Assembly: GCA_039654915.1 (NCBI GenBank) | Contig: CM077597.1 | Span: 75,704,001-75,768,000 of the forward strand | Reading direction: 5' to 3' | From: Aquilaria yunnanensis | Taxonomy: Eukaryota > Streptophyta > Magnoliopsida > Malvales > Thymelaeaceae | DNA: 64,000 nt | Shown here: positions 22,509 to 33,794 of the stretch, one piece after another | Layout of the letters: every line of letters starts with the position of its first letter | How positions within the stretch are numbered: the first letter of the stretch is position 1 | The notes under the pieces: model-generated | The model's database searches: none | The model's input: the letters and a program-made list of their open reading frames with translations, nothing else | Told to the model about the DNA's origin: nothing | Program-made: the position numbers and the translations under genes

Positions 22509-23754
22509 CTTGCACCACACCTGGAGCATCCTCTACCTCTTCGGCTGTCACTGCATAAACACGTCCTGCCACATAAGGTTTCTTTGTTGGTGGTCCTGCC
22601 GGTGCTGCTGGTGGAGCGTGTGCTGCTAGTAGAGCGTCCCTCTTAGGACATTCCCTGGATAGATGCCCTATCTCTTGGCAATAGAAACAAGTCATACACC
22701 GCCCTCCAATTGGGTGAAAAAAATGACAAGTCTGACATCTAGGCCCTCCTTGGCCCTGAAAACCCAATCGCACTGTAGGTCCTCCTGTCCCATTAAGCTG
22801 TAGTCGGGTAGCTCTGCTATCGATTGGCTGACTTCTGCCAAAATGTCCTCGCCCCTGAACAAGCATCGGTCGTGGTATAGGACGGAAACTGCCTGCATGT
22901 GTAGGTCGTGATGGCATACGACTCCGACTCGTGTCAAAAGGTCTAGATAGTTGCTTATCTCACATCCTTGCCTCACCCCGTTGAGCTAAGGATACTGCCT
23001 TCTCAAAGGTATCAATCTCTTGCATAATCAGCCTATCTGCCAGCTCGTCACGCAAACCATTAACATACCTCTTGATTTTCCTTGGTTCATATGCCACAAT
23101 GTGTTCAGTATAGTGGGCCAAAGCATTAAATCTAGCTGTGTAGTGATCTACTATCATGCTCTCCTGTACGAGTGCGAGAAACTCTTGCTCTTTTCTGTCC
23201 TTCATGGCCTTAGAGAAGTATCGACCACAAAAAGTCTGTACGAAAGTCTCCCAAGTGATATATCCACCCTCAGTCCTTGGAACCCCTGGTCGAGTGGCCT
23301 CCCACCATGTCTGGGCCTCCTCAACCAAGCTAAAGGTAGCTAAGTCCACCTTATCCTTTTCTGGAATTCTCAAAGCTGTAAGTGTCTTCTTTGAAGCCCT
23401 GATCTACTCCTCAGCTTTGGTAGGGTTAACCCCACCAGTATACTCACCAGTTAGCCTCTTAAACCGCTCAAGTAGGTTGGCCTTATGCTGACATCTGGCT
23501 GGGGCATGTGGCTGCTGCTCCCGTTCATTCAAATTCTGAAAGTATTGGCCCAAGGCAATAACTATCTGACGCAATAGATCATCATTGGCTTGCTGACCAA
23601 GATTCTGGGCTTGTTGCCCATGATTCAGCATGTCTTGTCCAGGCACTTGAGCATGCTGACCACGACCTCGTAGGGGTCGTCCTCGACCACAAGCTTGCGG
23701 CTCATCCTGTACACCTCACCCAAGACCCAAGGCAGGGTACTCATGTGGGTCTAT
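22509..23754 (-). pseudogene. Chromovirus B gag
   Basis: It is collinear with A gag: LLERFKRLTGEYTGGVNPTK, then WETFVQTFCGRYFS and AHYTEHIVAYEPRKIKRYVNGL of the capsid-like domain, and the nucleocapsid knuckle CFYCQEIGHLSRECPKR. The start codon corresponding to A's ATG reads ATA at 23754-23752. Stops include TGA in the N-terminal Gly/Arg region, TAG in place of Trp at ~23403, and TGA where A has CGA (after EARM). Confidence 0.85.
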
Positions 23755-24050
23755 GACCTAAAAAGGAAAAAGGTTTAATCCAGTGTAGTTAAACAACTTT
23801 AGAAGTAACTTTTAACTTATAACACTACGTGAGGCTCTAGGTAACTCTTATATCATTTTAGATGTTAAATTAATTGGTATATTATTTTACGAGTCCCCTT
23901 ATTAAAGCCAAGCTGTTAACTTTTGTTTGCAACCTTGCTAATATATTATGCTCAATTATGGAAACTTTTCGAAACCTATCCAAGGTCTCTAACTTAGCAA
24001 ACAAACAAGAAGCATACTTACTGAGTGAGGTCGCTGCCTTCCTCAAATCT
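23755..24050 (-). other. Leader of element B
   Basis: Untranslated stretch between PBS and gag. It is similar to 4689-4985 in element A, for example AGGAAGGCAG and CTCACTCAGTAAGTATGC. In A the bases CTTTTTAG just before GTCATGG could be a splice acceptor. Confidence 0.7.
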
Positions 24051-24063
24051 GGCTCTGATACCA
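24051..24063 (-). other. Primer-binding site of element B
   Basis: Minus strand TGGTATCAGAGCC followed by AGATTTGAGGAAGGC, matching element A. The upstream side is GA plus a TRIM LTR end, not ATT plus the chromovirus LTR end. Confidence 0.88.
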
Positions 24064-24065
24064 TC

Positions 24066-24230
24066 TGTAATGACCCAAATCCAGAATTGATCAACGAAAC
24101 ACCTGCCTATACCACATGGGCTATCCTTTGGAAAAGGATAAGCGTTAGGTGCTTATGTTCTGGAATTGGAGCCTATATATCCACATAAGGCTTCCCACAA
24201 TTCACCCATGTGGGACATGGGGGTGTTACA
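24066..24230 (-). repeat. TRIM LTR adjoining chromovirus B
   Basis: Minus strand TGTAACACCCCC ... GGTCATTACA, 165 bp. On the minus strand it is followed by GA and then B's PBS, so it occupies the position of B's 5' LTR. Confidence 0.9.
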
Positions 24231-24243
24231 AACTCCCCCCCTT
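24231..24243 (-). other. TRIM polypurine tract
   Basis: Minus strand AAGGGGGGGAGTT lies directly upstream of the LTR at 24230. Confidence 0.82.
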
Positions 24244-24308
24244 ATGTACCCAACGTCCCCGTTAAGGTCAATCGGATTACTTGGTCCCAAGTAACCTCTC
24301 TAATCGGA

Positions 24309-24331
24309 CTACTTAGCCCCTGGCCAAGTAG
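24309..24331 (-). other. TRIM internal hairpin, second copy
   Basis: Minus strand arms CTACTTGGCC and GGCTAAGTAG with an AGG loop. Compared with 11667-11689 both partners of one pair have changed, keeping the stem. Confidence 0.6.
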
Positions 24332-24410
24332 CCTCTCGAATCTAGGATCAGTCCCGATAGATGATGCATGTGCATACCCACTATGCCACACCATCGTGGT
24401 CCCGGGTCGA

Positions 24411-24421
24411 CTCTGATACCA
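24411..24421 (-). other. TRIM primer-binding site
   Basis: Minus strand TGGTATCAGAG followed by TCGACCC. It lies next to the LTR at 24424-24587. Confidence 0.85.
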
Positions 24422-24423
24422 TA

Positions 24424-24587
24424 TATAACGACCCAAATCCAGAACTGATCAATGAAACACCTGCCCACACCACATGGCTATTCTTTGAAAAAGGATAAGC
24501 GCTAGGTGCTTATGTTCTGGAATTGGAGCCTATATATCCACATAAGGCTTCCTACAATTCACCCATGTGGGACATGGGGGTGTTACA
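24424..24587 (-). repeat. TRIM outer LTR
   Basis: 164 bp, minus strand TGTAACACCCCC ... GGTCGTTATA. The terminal CA is mutated to TA. Confidence 0.88.
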
Positions 24588-26051
24588 TGGAATGTATTGG
24601 CTTGTTGGATAGTGGGACAAACTTTCCAACACTCTCACATTAGGAAGTGCACAAGATCAAAATAAGATGCTTCAAATGCTAAAGGATTAAAAAGGGGAGG
24701 TGTTTTGAATACTTTAGCCATTAGTGGCTAAATTAAAACCAACTAGGTCAGCAAAATCATGAGAGGTAAGAAAGTAGAAGAGAAATCCTTGGGCCTTGTG
24801 ATTTTTTTCTCTAGAATGTTAAAATGGTATTAAAACTCTAATTAAATATATAATGACATATTTAGGTCTCATTAAAATAGTAAACTACCTTATAACTGAA
24901 GGGCAAAAAAGTTGTGCAATATTTGTGCACCTTCATACTTTTTATAATACCTTCAATATATATGCTTGTTGTGATTTGCATGCTTGCATTTGTTTCGCTT
25001 TGCAGGTGTCAAATCTCTTACTAAGTACTTTCGAGTACTCATCCTTTAAATGTTGTGTAAGTATTAAGTGGGTTACTCGGGCTTAACAGTTGATAAGGGG
25101 CAATTGTTAAGGCTAAGTTTCATAGGTTGGAAGGTACTCTTTAAGTCAGAAACTTTAAGTTTCTAAGTTACTTGTAGCATAAGCTAGTATAGACTAAAGT
25201 GTTTGCCTTACAGTTTGAGGCTAAGTGAGTACAAGAAAAGTGTGACTCATTATTTAAAGCTAGCTTACTTGGATGAATAACTAAGGATGAATCTTAATAG
25301 ATATATATTACTTCTTCTATATGTCTGCTATTTTCATACAAAGAGATTGCCTCTACTAGTATTCATTGGTGTGTATAAAATTGGGTTACATTTGGGTGTA
25401 TATAAGTTTAAGATGTATGCACATAGTTGTTACTCGAAGTTAAAACAACTAAATTTTTTATGTTTTGGCTCATTTTGAATTGTATTTATGTTAATTACCA
25501 TGACACTATTTTCAATGTTGTTTTAATTTATTGTTATTGCACATCCAGGATGATGCATGCATATTTTCTATGCAAGGTAGGCTAAGTAACTAGTTGCACG
25601 TAATGATTTAAGATACTTCATAAGTAATAACCAGTCTATTGTAACTTAAGTAGGACCATAGTTCTCTAAGAGCCTACCAACAATAGTAAATTTAGGGCCT
25701 TGGGACCTTATTCCACTACATACTTGGCTTAAAGTTGAAGTGAAATGTATTGGGAGAAAAGACTACACATGATAGTGCATTATTTCTTATGGGGTTCATG
25801 TGCTCTCTAAGGGTCCTAGGTCGGGCTTGATCACTATATAAATGATGGTTATCCTTTTAGTCATTAATGTGTTCAGTCATATTTGAAGAAGATAAAAATT
25901 TTCTTATCAGTCTATCACTTAATGCGTGTGACCAAGCTTTAATACATATGCAAAACAATAAAAAGGGAAATTAATATGATTAATAGGAGAAGTAGGAGGT
26001 TTAAATTTCCATTTTACAATAATAAAAATAAAGCAAAATAAAGAGAAACAA

Positions 26052-26169
26052 AAAAAATGAATTTGTACTCTAATTTTACTTCACAGACAATGATGTAAAA
26101 AACTTGCTGTAAAAAATGAATTTGTACTCTAATTTTACTTCCCAGACAATGACATAAAACACTTGCTGT
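26052..26169 (+). repeat. Two tandem 59-bp units
   Basis: Units at 26052-26110 and 26111-26169 share AAAAAATGAATTTGTACTC and end in ACTTGCTGT. They differ at only a few positions. Confidence 0.9.
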
Positions 26170-26979
26170 ACTTCAGCAATTGTAACCCAAGTGTAGGTTG
26201 TCACAAGTAATAAAATCTAAAAAATTCAAATGTCAAACCATAGGAAGGGGAATTAAGAAATAAAAATTATAGATTTTTAATAAAGAAATTTTTTGTGCAA
26301 GGAGAGAACAAGTGTGGATTAAAACTCTAATTCAAAGAAATAGTTAATTTTGAGGTTTCACTTTTGGTATATCAGTTATGATGAATTTTAACTCGTCTTG
26401 CCACTCAATTGAGATCCATACATAAATGAGGTCTTAATCAGAGAATTTAGTAATCAAATTCTAAAAATATTAAGCACGAGTTAGTATTATCTTTCATTGA
26501 TCCTATAACATCAACACTTGTTAATGGGTTCAAGTATTCATCATGTTAATCTTTGTCCACAATAATTTAAGATTCCAACATATCATAACTAGTAGAGCCA
26601 CACCCTATATAAGAAATCAAGTAAATTTTGTGCCAATAATTAATTACGATGAATCAAAACTCTTACTTAATAACAAGGATAGCAAAGTAACCATGATAAG
26701 AGTAAACAATATGTATAAAAATGAAATAGGCATAGATTGAAAGATCAAAGGAAGAATAAGAAGAAAACACCTTGAATAGAGCCTCTACATTGAATAATAA
26801 GGATAAGATCAAAGAAGAAAGAATAGCTTTGATACAAGAACTCTAACTTTGCCTAAAAATCTGTTTGATTTCATCCTCCCCCCACTACCTATTTATAGAG
26901 CCTTAGGGCTGATGTAGGTGAAATAGTAATGGTTGGTGTAATCATAATGATAGGTGAAACACAAATCAATAAAGGGAGC

Positions 26980-27045
26980 TCAAACTTCTTCTAAATTTTT
27001 AACCACCATACTTCAAACTTCTTCTAAATTTTTTGCCACCATACT
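26980..27045 (+). repeat. Two tandem 33-bp units
   Basis: Both units begin TCAAACTTCTTCTAAATTTT and end CCACCATACT. Confidence 0.85.
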
Positions 27046-27439
27046 CGGTTTAGCTCTTCTTTAAAGCACAAATTTGTAGATCTCTTCTTGTACTTAAAAA
27101 CTATAGCTTGCTTATTCAAAACTGATAGTTATAGTTTAAGTTATGATTTTCTACTAAAACTATTTTTCAGCAAGCGGCAGAACAGATGGTCTCACTTGTA
27201 ACCAAATTTCAGCAATTAAAATGATCAAATTGGCTCTCAGTATATAAAGTAAAGTTGAAGAATTATGTGTTTGCTTTCATATGGCTCTAGAATCCTTCAA
27301 TTTCAACATTCGTAACTCTGGATATGATTTTTCTCGTGAAAGGTTATCAGATGCATGAATGTTGGAACTAATTTTATTTGTGATTCAAATTTGGTCTCCT
27401 ACATCTCTCAATTGGGCTGGATCATAAGCTGAAGATTGT

Positions 27440-27977
27440 AGACAATTGAGGCCTAATCATTGGTCCACAACCTTTATTTTGTTATATATTGGTCCACAAC
27501 CTTCATTTTGTTATAAATTGGTTCCAAATCTTATAATTCTTTGCATATTAGTCTTAGCCCTAGGCAGGTATAGAAACTCCATTTACAAGGAAGAAAAATG
27601 ATAGTTTAAAATTTAAATTGTTTATTAATTATTAAAAAATTATTACATATTTTGAATTTATGAAAAAATAGTTACCGAATAATTTAAATTGGAATTTAAA
27701 AAGTTAGTGTTAGATAATTTGTAAGAGTTAACAAATTTAAAATGTACAGTAATTATTTTTTAATAAATTTAAACGGTGACATAATTTTCTCATAGTTAAT
27801 TAATAATTTAAACTATTAGTTTTATTTTTTATAAATCAAGTTTCTGTGTCTGCATAAAATTTGTGACCAATATGTAATAAATTATAAAAGTTTTAGACCA
27901 ATTTACAATGAAATGAAGGTCAGGGAGTGATTTAAAATGGGAATTAAAGATTTTAGACCATTGGTGATATTTACCCT
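27440..27977. mobile_element. Possible MITE with long imperfect inverted repeats
   Basis: The left ~170 bp (CATTGGTCCACAACC...) pairs imperfectly with the reverse complement of the right ~170 bp (...GACCATTGGTGATATTTACCC). Shared blocks include CTTCATTT, AAATTGGT and AGAAACT. The right end reads inward GGGTAAATATC, like other Mutator-type ends here. No target duplication could be fixed. Confidence 0.5.
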
Positions 27978-28539
27978 TTTTCTCTCGTACAAAATCCTAC
28001 AAAACGACTATAGTTCACACTAAACCTAAACAAACTCAAAATCAAACCTAAACAAAAATAAAAAAATAAAAATACGCACACCTGCCATTACTTTGCAAAC
28101 AACGAAAAATAACCCCACTCAAAAACCGGAGCACAACTCTCGGCGATTAATCTCCAAACTTGTCAATTGCATATTGAGTCCTCAAGCTTTATAATTTTGA
28201 GAAATTACCCAGCATAAAGTAACGTTTTTGTTAATTACAAATTCAAAATTAAGGTATAAAATAAAGGGATGTCATTGTCAATGTCAAAACTCCAATTCAT
28301 TATTAGTATTATTAATATTAAGAGTAGCTGTGCTATTTGTTTGGGTGCAAGACATACGCCTCAACATCCTATTATTTATAAAACCACTATTGCACCTCAA
28401 GTTCATATAAATTTCAACTATGTCATCATGCTACAACACCCTAATATATGGCATGTCTCAATTTCTTATAAATTACAATAATACTATCATGCCACGACTG
28501 ATTGCTATGTTGAAGGAATTCTTCATTAGATTATTCTTG
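27978..28539. other. AT-rich non-coding DNA
   Basis: Nothing recognisable is seen. Confidence 0.4.
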
Positions 28540-29060
28540 TTCTATAGCTAATTTAGTTGGTCCTTTGACACATATAACTATTTCCTGACAATCTACATAT
28601 TTCTTTGTTATTTAATGTTCACTTGCTAGTTGTTCTTTGTTAGATGGTTTTTGTTTTCTTACTGAATATAGTTATTTTATTATCTCATCTTGTTACTTTC
28701 TAACAAATCCATATGTTTCTTTTGATAATTAATAACTACTTGCTATGCCTATAGTAGTCATTCCTTATTGGATGCTTCATGTTTTATTGGCGAATATAGT
28801 TGTTCCTTGACAAATCTATTTGTTCATTTTAATATTTAATACTTATATACGTTAGCTATTCCAGTAGTAGTTGTTCTTTGTTAGATGATTTATGTTCTTT
28901 TTTAATATAGTTCTTCCTTTGCATTATTTTGTTGTTCCATGCTAAGTATACGTGTTTTTTTTTATAATTAATAACTGTGTGCTATATGGTAATTGTTCAA
29001 TGTCAATTGCTTATTGTTCTCTTGACGTATATAATTCTTTCTTTGTCAAATTTAAATTCA
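28540..29060 (+). repeat. Degenerate tandem array, period ~120-140 bp
   Basis: About four copies marked by TTGTTCTTTGTTAGATG, AATATAGTTnTTCC and TAATTAATAACT. The copies are strongly diverged. Confidence 0.65.
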
Positions 29061-29480
29061 AACAACGAACTTCTTATATGCCAAATTTTTCTTATTTTCT
29101 AAGCACTTATTACTTGTTCTTTCTCCAACTATATCACTTCAAAAGGTTTTGGGCCTAGAAAACATTCCAAACAGTGAACTTCCACAATATAATTTAGAAG
29201 TTATTGAGCCTAAAAAACATTAAGTCCAAACCACAAACTTCTTTTATACCAAATTATTCATGTTCCCTAATCACCAACTACATATTTTATCTGACTTTTT
29301 ATACGTCCCACCCACTATATAACCTAAAAAGCTACTGCGCCTAGAAAACATTGAATCCAAACCGTGAACGTATTCTATGCCAAACTTTTATATATGTTCC
29401 CTAGTCACTAAGCACATATTCTTGCTAACCATATATACATTCCCACCATATAACATAAAAATTTATTGGAGATGTTGGCT
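29061..29480 (+). repeat. Second degenerate tandem array, period ~100-150 bp
   Basis: Three to four copies carry CCAAACnnnGAACTTCTT, GTTCCCTA and GCCTAGAAAACATT. It follows the first array directly. Confidence 0.65.
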
Positions 29481-29499
29481 GGGCCTGGGCATTGCAGTC

Positions 29500-29625
29500 A
29501 ACTGTGATGGACGGCCAACTAGCATGAAACATGTAGCCTCAAGGAAGGCTAAGGACCTATTGGCGATCAATGTTGGACCTATTACAAGAAAGAGGGCCCG
29601 AAAGATACAACATGCACTTAATTTT
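29500..29625 (+). pseudogene. Retroelement gag-like fragment
   Basis: The frame contains GPITRKRARKIQHALN, a basic motif of the kind found near the ends of some plant Ty3/gypsy gag or polyprotein products. Nothing else of an element can be joined to it, so this is a weak call. Confidence 0.35.
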
Positions 29626-29645
29626 TTCATTGTTGGAGCATGTTG

Positions 29646-30514
29646 AAGAAGTTAAGGTTGGGGATGTACAAAACAACTCAAAGGGGCAGAACTTGGATTA
29701 TTATGTCAAATTCTTGAATTTGTATGACGTTCAAAGGCCAGGAACACCTTAGAACCCCTATGGATCCCAAGGAGCTCGCTACCGTTCCAAGGGCATGCGA
29801 AGGGCGCACCCAGAGCTCCCCACAAGGGCTTGGAGGGTTCCCAGCTGTTTTGCGTTTTATTTCCAAGATTTAATCTTCACTTTCGTTATTTTGCAGCATA
29901 CACTTAGTTTAAAGGACGGAATTGGAGCACGTGCTCACACAGTTTGCATACCAAGTAGTGTGTAATGCGTTTGTTAGAGTCCTAGTGCAACAATACCCAA
30001 ATGTCATTCTTAGTTTAGGGCTTCTATTGTCTTTACACTTGCTGGTTTCGGCTCAAACACCACTAGACCCTTTAAAAGTAGACCTTGTACGTATATGGGC
30101 CTGATGTGGGCCTTATGAACATTTATTAATTTATGTTATTCATGTTGGTTGTCTTTTGTATGTTCAGGGAATAGGAACTTGTGCGGAAACCGTATGGGAT
30201 TAGCAAAGGTCAAATGGCCATGTGGGCCTTGTTTTGGTTTGCCCTAAAAGTTGGTGAATTTACAGTTAAGCCTCGTACTTTTTTATTTTCACTTTTCACC
30301 ATGTAATTGTTGTATTGTGTTAATGGTTTTATTTAGTTCTTTTTGTAATTTAAAGTTGTTTCAAATTGGTTTTTAATTCTTTTGATATTTTCTTAGAAAT
30401 CATTTTAATTTTTTATTTACAAAAATATATTTTAATTTTTTGCTTTATATATATATAAGCCAATTTCCAATAGGTTCACATTAAGAAATTGCTTTTATTT
30501 TTTTTAATATAAAA
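29646..30514. other. Non-coding or unrecognised DNA
   Basis: Contains a short moderately GC-rich stretch (29740-29840) and otherwise AT-rich sequence. No protein is recognised in any frame. Confidence 0.4.
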
Positions 30515-30771
30515 AAAATTTACCAATGGTTATGATCGTTGGTAAATTACCAACAGTCAAACGTATTGGTATACACCAATGTTATTGGTCAAACACGTTG
30601 TTAGCTATTAACAGCATAACACGTTGGTAAAAGTTTGATTGTTACTACAAAGTCTCTAACCTTGGACAGTTGATGATTACCAAGGACTCATTTATCATCA
30701 GATAAAAGTTAGAAATTACCAATGGCTCAACATTTAGCCATTGATAAAATAATTTCCAACGCATTCATTAC
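30515..30771. repeat. Subterminal-type motif cluster
   Basis: Repeated TTACCAA(C/T)G-like motifs in both orientations (for example TTACCAATGG, GTTGGTAAA, TTACCAACAG). The same motif reappears right after the solo LTR (TTACCAACG near 33424). Before the LTR inserted these were contiguous. It resembles subterminal repeats of CACTA-type transposons, but no CACTA terminus was found. Confidence 0.4.
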
Positions 30772-31779
30772 TGTGGCAACGTGCGGGTTTTGTCGTTTTC
30801 GGGAGTCGCCACCAATCGGTTTTCGCTCAGGTTGATTGGATACCTAAAAATGGTCTGCGATAGTTCAAAGGTTCGGGAGTACGGTTACGCTAAAACAACT
30901 TTGTTATAGCGTCCAAAAATTGGTAGCTTAGTTGATTTCAATTTTGTTTTGCTTTGCTTTTCAATAAATTCAGTTAATTTTCAAAACTAGAAATTTTAAC
31001 TGAAATCGTCCAGATGTGGATTAATGAATTAATGTGGATTTAAAAAAATCTTGATAATTAATTTGCACAATTTTATAACAAACTTGATATTTTCGAACCA
31101 TGGATTCTGTAGAATCACCTGGACACGGAATTTAACGAAATTTTAGTTAATTATTAATTAATAATCCATATCATAAATTCTGCCGAATTATCAGAATATG
31201 GATTTTATTCTGATACTTAATTCTATTCATTTAAAAATTTATGTTTTCTCCAAGCCATGAATCCTATCGGATGACCCGGACATGGATTTTAACTTAAAAA
31301 AAACTTAATTATTAATTTGTCATAAATTTTTGTGAACTTTTGGATTTTTAATAACCTTAATGTTAGCTAATTTTAATTTTTTTAAAAAAATTTATTTTGT
31401 TCTTTTCTTTTTTTTTCTTCTTTTTCTTTCTTATTCTTTTCTTTTTTGTTTGATGAAAGATTTTTTTTTTAGAAAAAAAGATATACTTAAAAATTGATTT
31501 TTTTTTATTGTCTGGTTATGATTTTTATTTTTAATAAAAGGAATAAAAGGTTAATTTTTTATTGTTTTTAAAAAATATATGTATTCCAAAATAATAAAGG
31601 ATGGGGGCTTTGTTGTAAAAATGGATTCTTGATTAGCACTAAAAATAAGTGAGATAAGGTTAATGATTCACATAAAAAAAAATCTTTTTTTTTTATTTAT
31701 TTATTATCTTTTATGGCTAAAAGTGAAATAAGTGAAATAAGTTTAATCATCCACATAATTGCATAAAGTAAATTACAGG

Positions 31780-32185
31780 AAATTAAATAAATGAAGAAAA
31801 AGTGGGGCTTTTTACCATCCACTTAAAATATAAGGTAGGAGGTATAACCTTCCATAAAAAAAATTAAAGTGCATAAATTAAATAATTGCAGGAAATTAAA
31901 TAAATAAAGAAAAGTGGGGCTTTTTGGCCATCCACTTAGAATAAAAAAAAAAAGGAGGTATAACCTTCCATATAAAATAAAAAACATGCATAAATTAAAT
32001 AATTGCAGAAATTAAATAAATAAAGAAAAGTGGGGCTTTTTGGCCATCCAAAAAAAGTAGGAGGTATAACCTTCCATAAAAAAAATAAAAGTGCATAAAT
32101 TAAATAATTGCAGGAAATTAAATAAATAAAGAAAAGTGGGACTTTTTGGTCATCCACTAAAAATTAGGGGGTATAACCTTCCATG
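31780..32185. repeat. About four tandem ~110-bp units within the solo LTR
   Basis: Each unit carries AAAAGTGGGGCTTTTT, CATCCA, GGTATAACCTTCCAT and TAAATTAAATAATTGCAG. The last unit has GGGACTTTTT. Confidence 0.9.
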
Positions 32186-32720
32186 AAAAATAAGAAAGAA
32201 AAAAAAATTAATAAAAAAATGAATAAATAAATACACAAGAGTTAATAGTTAGTTTTCTGCAAAAATAAAAGAAAAGGTTAGTGACTTGAATGAAAGAAAA
32301 TGGAAAAATGATAGGTTAAAAGAGAATTATACCACAAAATGGATGTAACAGGTGATGATGTTTCTGGCAAGCGACGGCAGGGGCACGGCGGCGACGGCGG
32401 GGGCTGAGACGGTGGCGCAGCGAGCAAAGAGGGAGGCAGCGACGACAATGAAGGTGAGGGAGCGAAGGAGGGAGGAGCAAGGCGGAGGAGAGAGGAGGTG
32501 CGAGGTCGAGAAGGAAGGAACGGCGGAGAGAGAAAAGCGGCAGGCTGAGACGGGAGAGGGTGACAGGAGAGAGAGAGAAAAGAAAACCGTAACTGTGAGG
32601 AATTTAGGATTTTTTTAGAAAAGGGAGGAGAGCCAGGGACTAAACTACAGTTTTTCCTCTTTTTTTATTTAAGAGCTCTAATCTTCATTTTTTCTTGGTT
32701 TCTTCACAGATTTCACCCCC

Positions 32721-32730
32721 TATTTATAGG
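32721..32730 (-). promoter_or_regulatory. TATA box of the solo LTR
   Basis: Minus strand CCTATAAATA is followed by GGGG and then a pyrimidine-rich leader (plus-strand 32350-32590 is purine-rich). This fits the LTR promoter of the minus-strand element. Confidence 0.6.
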
Positions 32731-33415
32731 GGAAGGGGCCTTGAATTCCATTAATTAAAAAAAAATTGAAATTTAATTAAAAACAGACTTATCTCTTGAT
32801 TTAGTAAAATAACAGTTTCAGTCCTTTACGTCTCTTTGACTTTGGGGATGTTCCTGAAACTTCTGATTGAAATAATTTTGTCTTTTTCTGTCAATTTGGG
32901 CCAGAACCGTCTGTTTGGCCCAAAATTGATGCAAAAAATTACCAAATGCTCCTGGAACTTTCAGATTTTGTCAAATTTTCCAAAAACGTTTTAATTTTGT
33001 CATTTTTACTCCAAACTTTTCAATTTTGTCATTTTTTTATGGAGTTTTCTTTTGTATTTCATGCATACATATATACACACATATATCATTTTTAACTAAA
33101 CCCTTATAAAAAAAAAATGTATTTTAAACTAATTAACTTAATTAAAATTTTTTTCAGTAATAATAATAATTAATTAATAATAATAATAATTAGTTAATTT
33201 TTTAATTTTTTTAATTTTTAATTTTAATTTTTTTGGATATACACACATAGATATTAACTTAACAAAATGCCCCTCCCCCAAAACTATTTAATTTAATTTT
33301 CTCTTTGTATAATAATTAATTAATAATTTTTTTTAATTATTATTTTTTTAATTTTTAATTAATTTTTTTTTTTTTTTTAAAAAAAGGTCGGACGAAATTG
33401 GGTGTCAACAATTAC

Positions 33416-33524
33416 AAAACGCCTTTACCAACGTTCTCTCATGTGAAGGATTCCATTGGAGCTTGCAAGTATCTAGGCTACAAGGAGGCCATCACAGGGG
33501 TTGGGTTGCCACCCCACGTATAAA
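33416..33524 (+). other. Short coding-like stretch, unrecognised
   Basis: A locally GC-richer segment whose frame reads FSHVKDSIGACKYLGYKEAI and ends at a stop after GLPPHV. I do not recognise it. It could be a captured exon piece next to the transposon-like motif cluster. Confidence 0.25.
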
Positions 33525-33794
33525 TGGTATGATTACATATCAAATTACAACTCTCTTTAACCAGTAATCAAAGACCAGAAAATGCGATATGGTATACCGT
33601 ATAAATCTATCTTTACACAAAACATATATATTCTTGCATATGTATATATCTAGTGCGTGAGGGATACCATGCATCAGGTATAAATCTTTGCACAAAATAT
33701 GAAACTTCACTTCCCAACAAAGAAAATCAAATACAGGCAATATTTCCAATCAAAGCAGACACCAATATTCCTCTGAATTAATCTTGCATCAGTT

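Larger units (their letters stand above)
15533..24065 (-). mobile_element. Ty3/gypsy chromovirus B, minus strand
   Basis: In transcript order: PBS, leader, gag, intron, protease, RT, RNase H, integrase with a chromodomain-like tail, PPT and a 3.4-kb 3' LTR. The Del/Tekay-type chromovirus lineage is inferred from the tRNA-Met PBS, the very long LTR and the integrase C-terminus. Nonsense codons and one homopolymer frameshift make it non-autonomous. Its own 5' LTR is missing; TRIM sequence abuts the PBS instead. Outer flanks GGGAA (15528-15532) and TGGAA (24588-24592) match at four of five bases, which suggests the TRIM and B share one insertion footprint. Confidence 0.9.
24066..24587 (-). mobile_element. 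TRIM, minus strand, fused to chromovirus B
   Basis: Two ~165-bp LTRs (24424-24587 and 24066-24230) flank ~190 bp with PBS and PPT. The element is homologous throughout to the TRIM at 11422-11930 but in the opposite orientation. There is no target duplication around it alone: CCATC on the left is part of B's PBS spacer and TGGAA is on the right. It has no coding capacity; the 68- and 64-codon ORFs overlapping it are by chance. Confidence 0.92.
24588..27439. other. AT-rich non-coding DNA
   Basis: No gene is seen. It contains two short tandem duplications and a stretch (24825-24975) resembling 11995-12130. ORFs of 60-77 codons here look random. Confidence 0.5.
30772..33410 (-). repeat. Solo LTR (2.64 kb), unrelated to the chromovirus LTR
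   Basis: Read on the minus strand it starts TGTTGACACCCAATTTCGTC and ends ...ACGTTGCCACA, with TG...CA termini. It has a perfect 5-bp target duplication, ATTAC (30767-30771 and 33411-33415). There is no internal domain, so the element was reduced by recombination between its LTRs. The Ser/Arg/Glu-type ORF at 32352-32618 is a by-product of a purine-rich strand. Confidence 0.93.

Noticed and set aside
24588..24592. Independent target duplication for the minus-strand TRIM
   Set aside because: The left flank (CCATC) is chromovirus PBS sequence and does not match TGGAA, so the TRIM did not insert here alone.
29922..30104. 60-codon ORF with a hydrophobic middle
   Set aside because: No homology recognised and no supporting start or context.
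32352..32618. 88-codon plus-strand ORF rich in Arg, Glu and Ala
   Set aside because: It lies in the purine-rich strand of the solo LTR, opposite to the direction of its TATA box. Composition explains the open frame.
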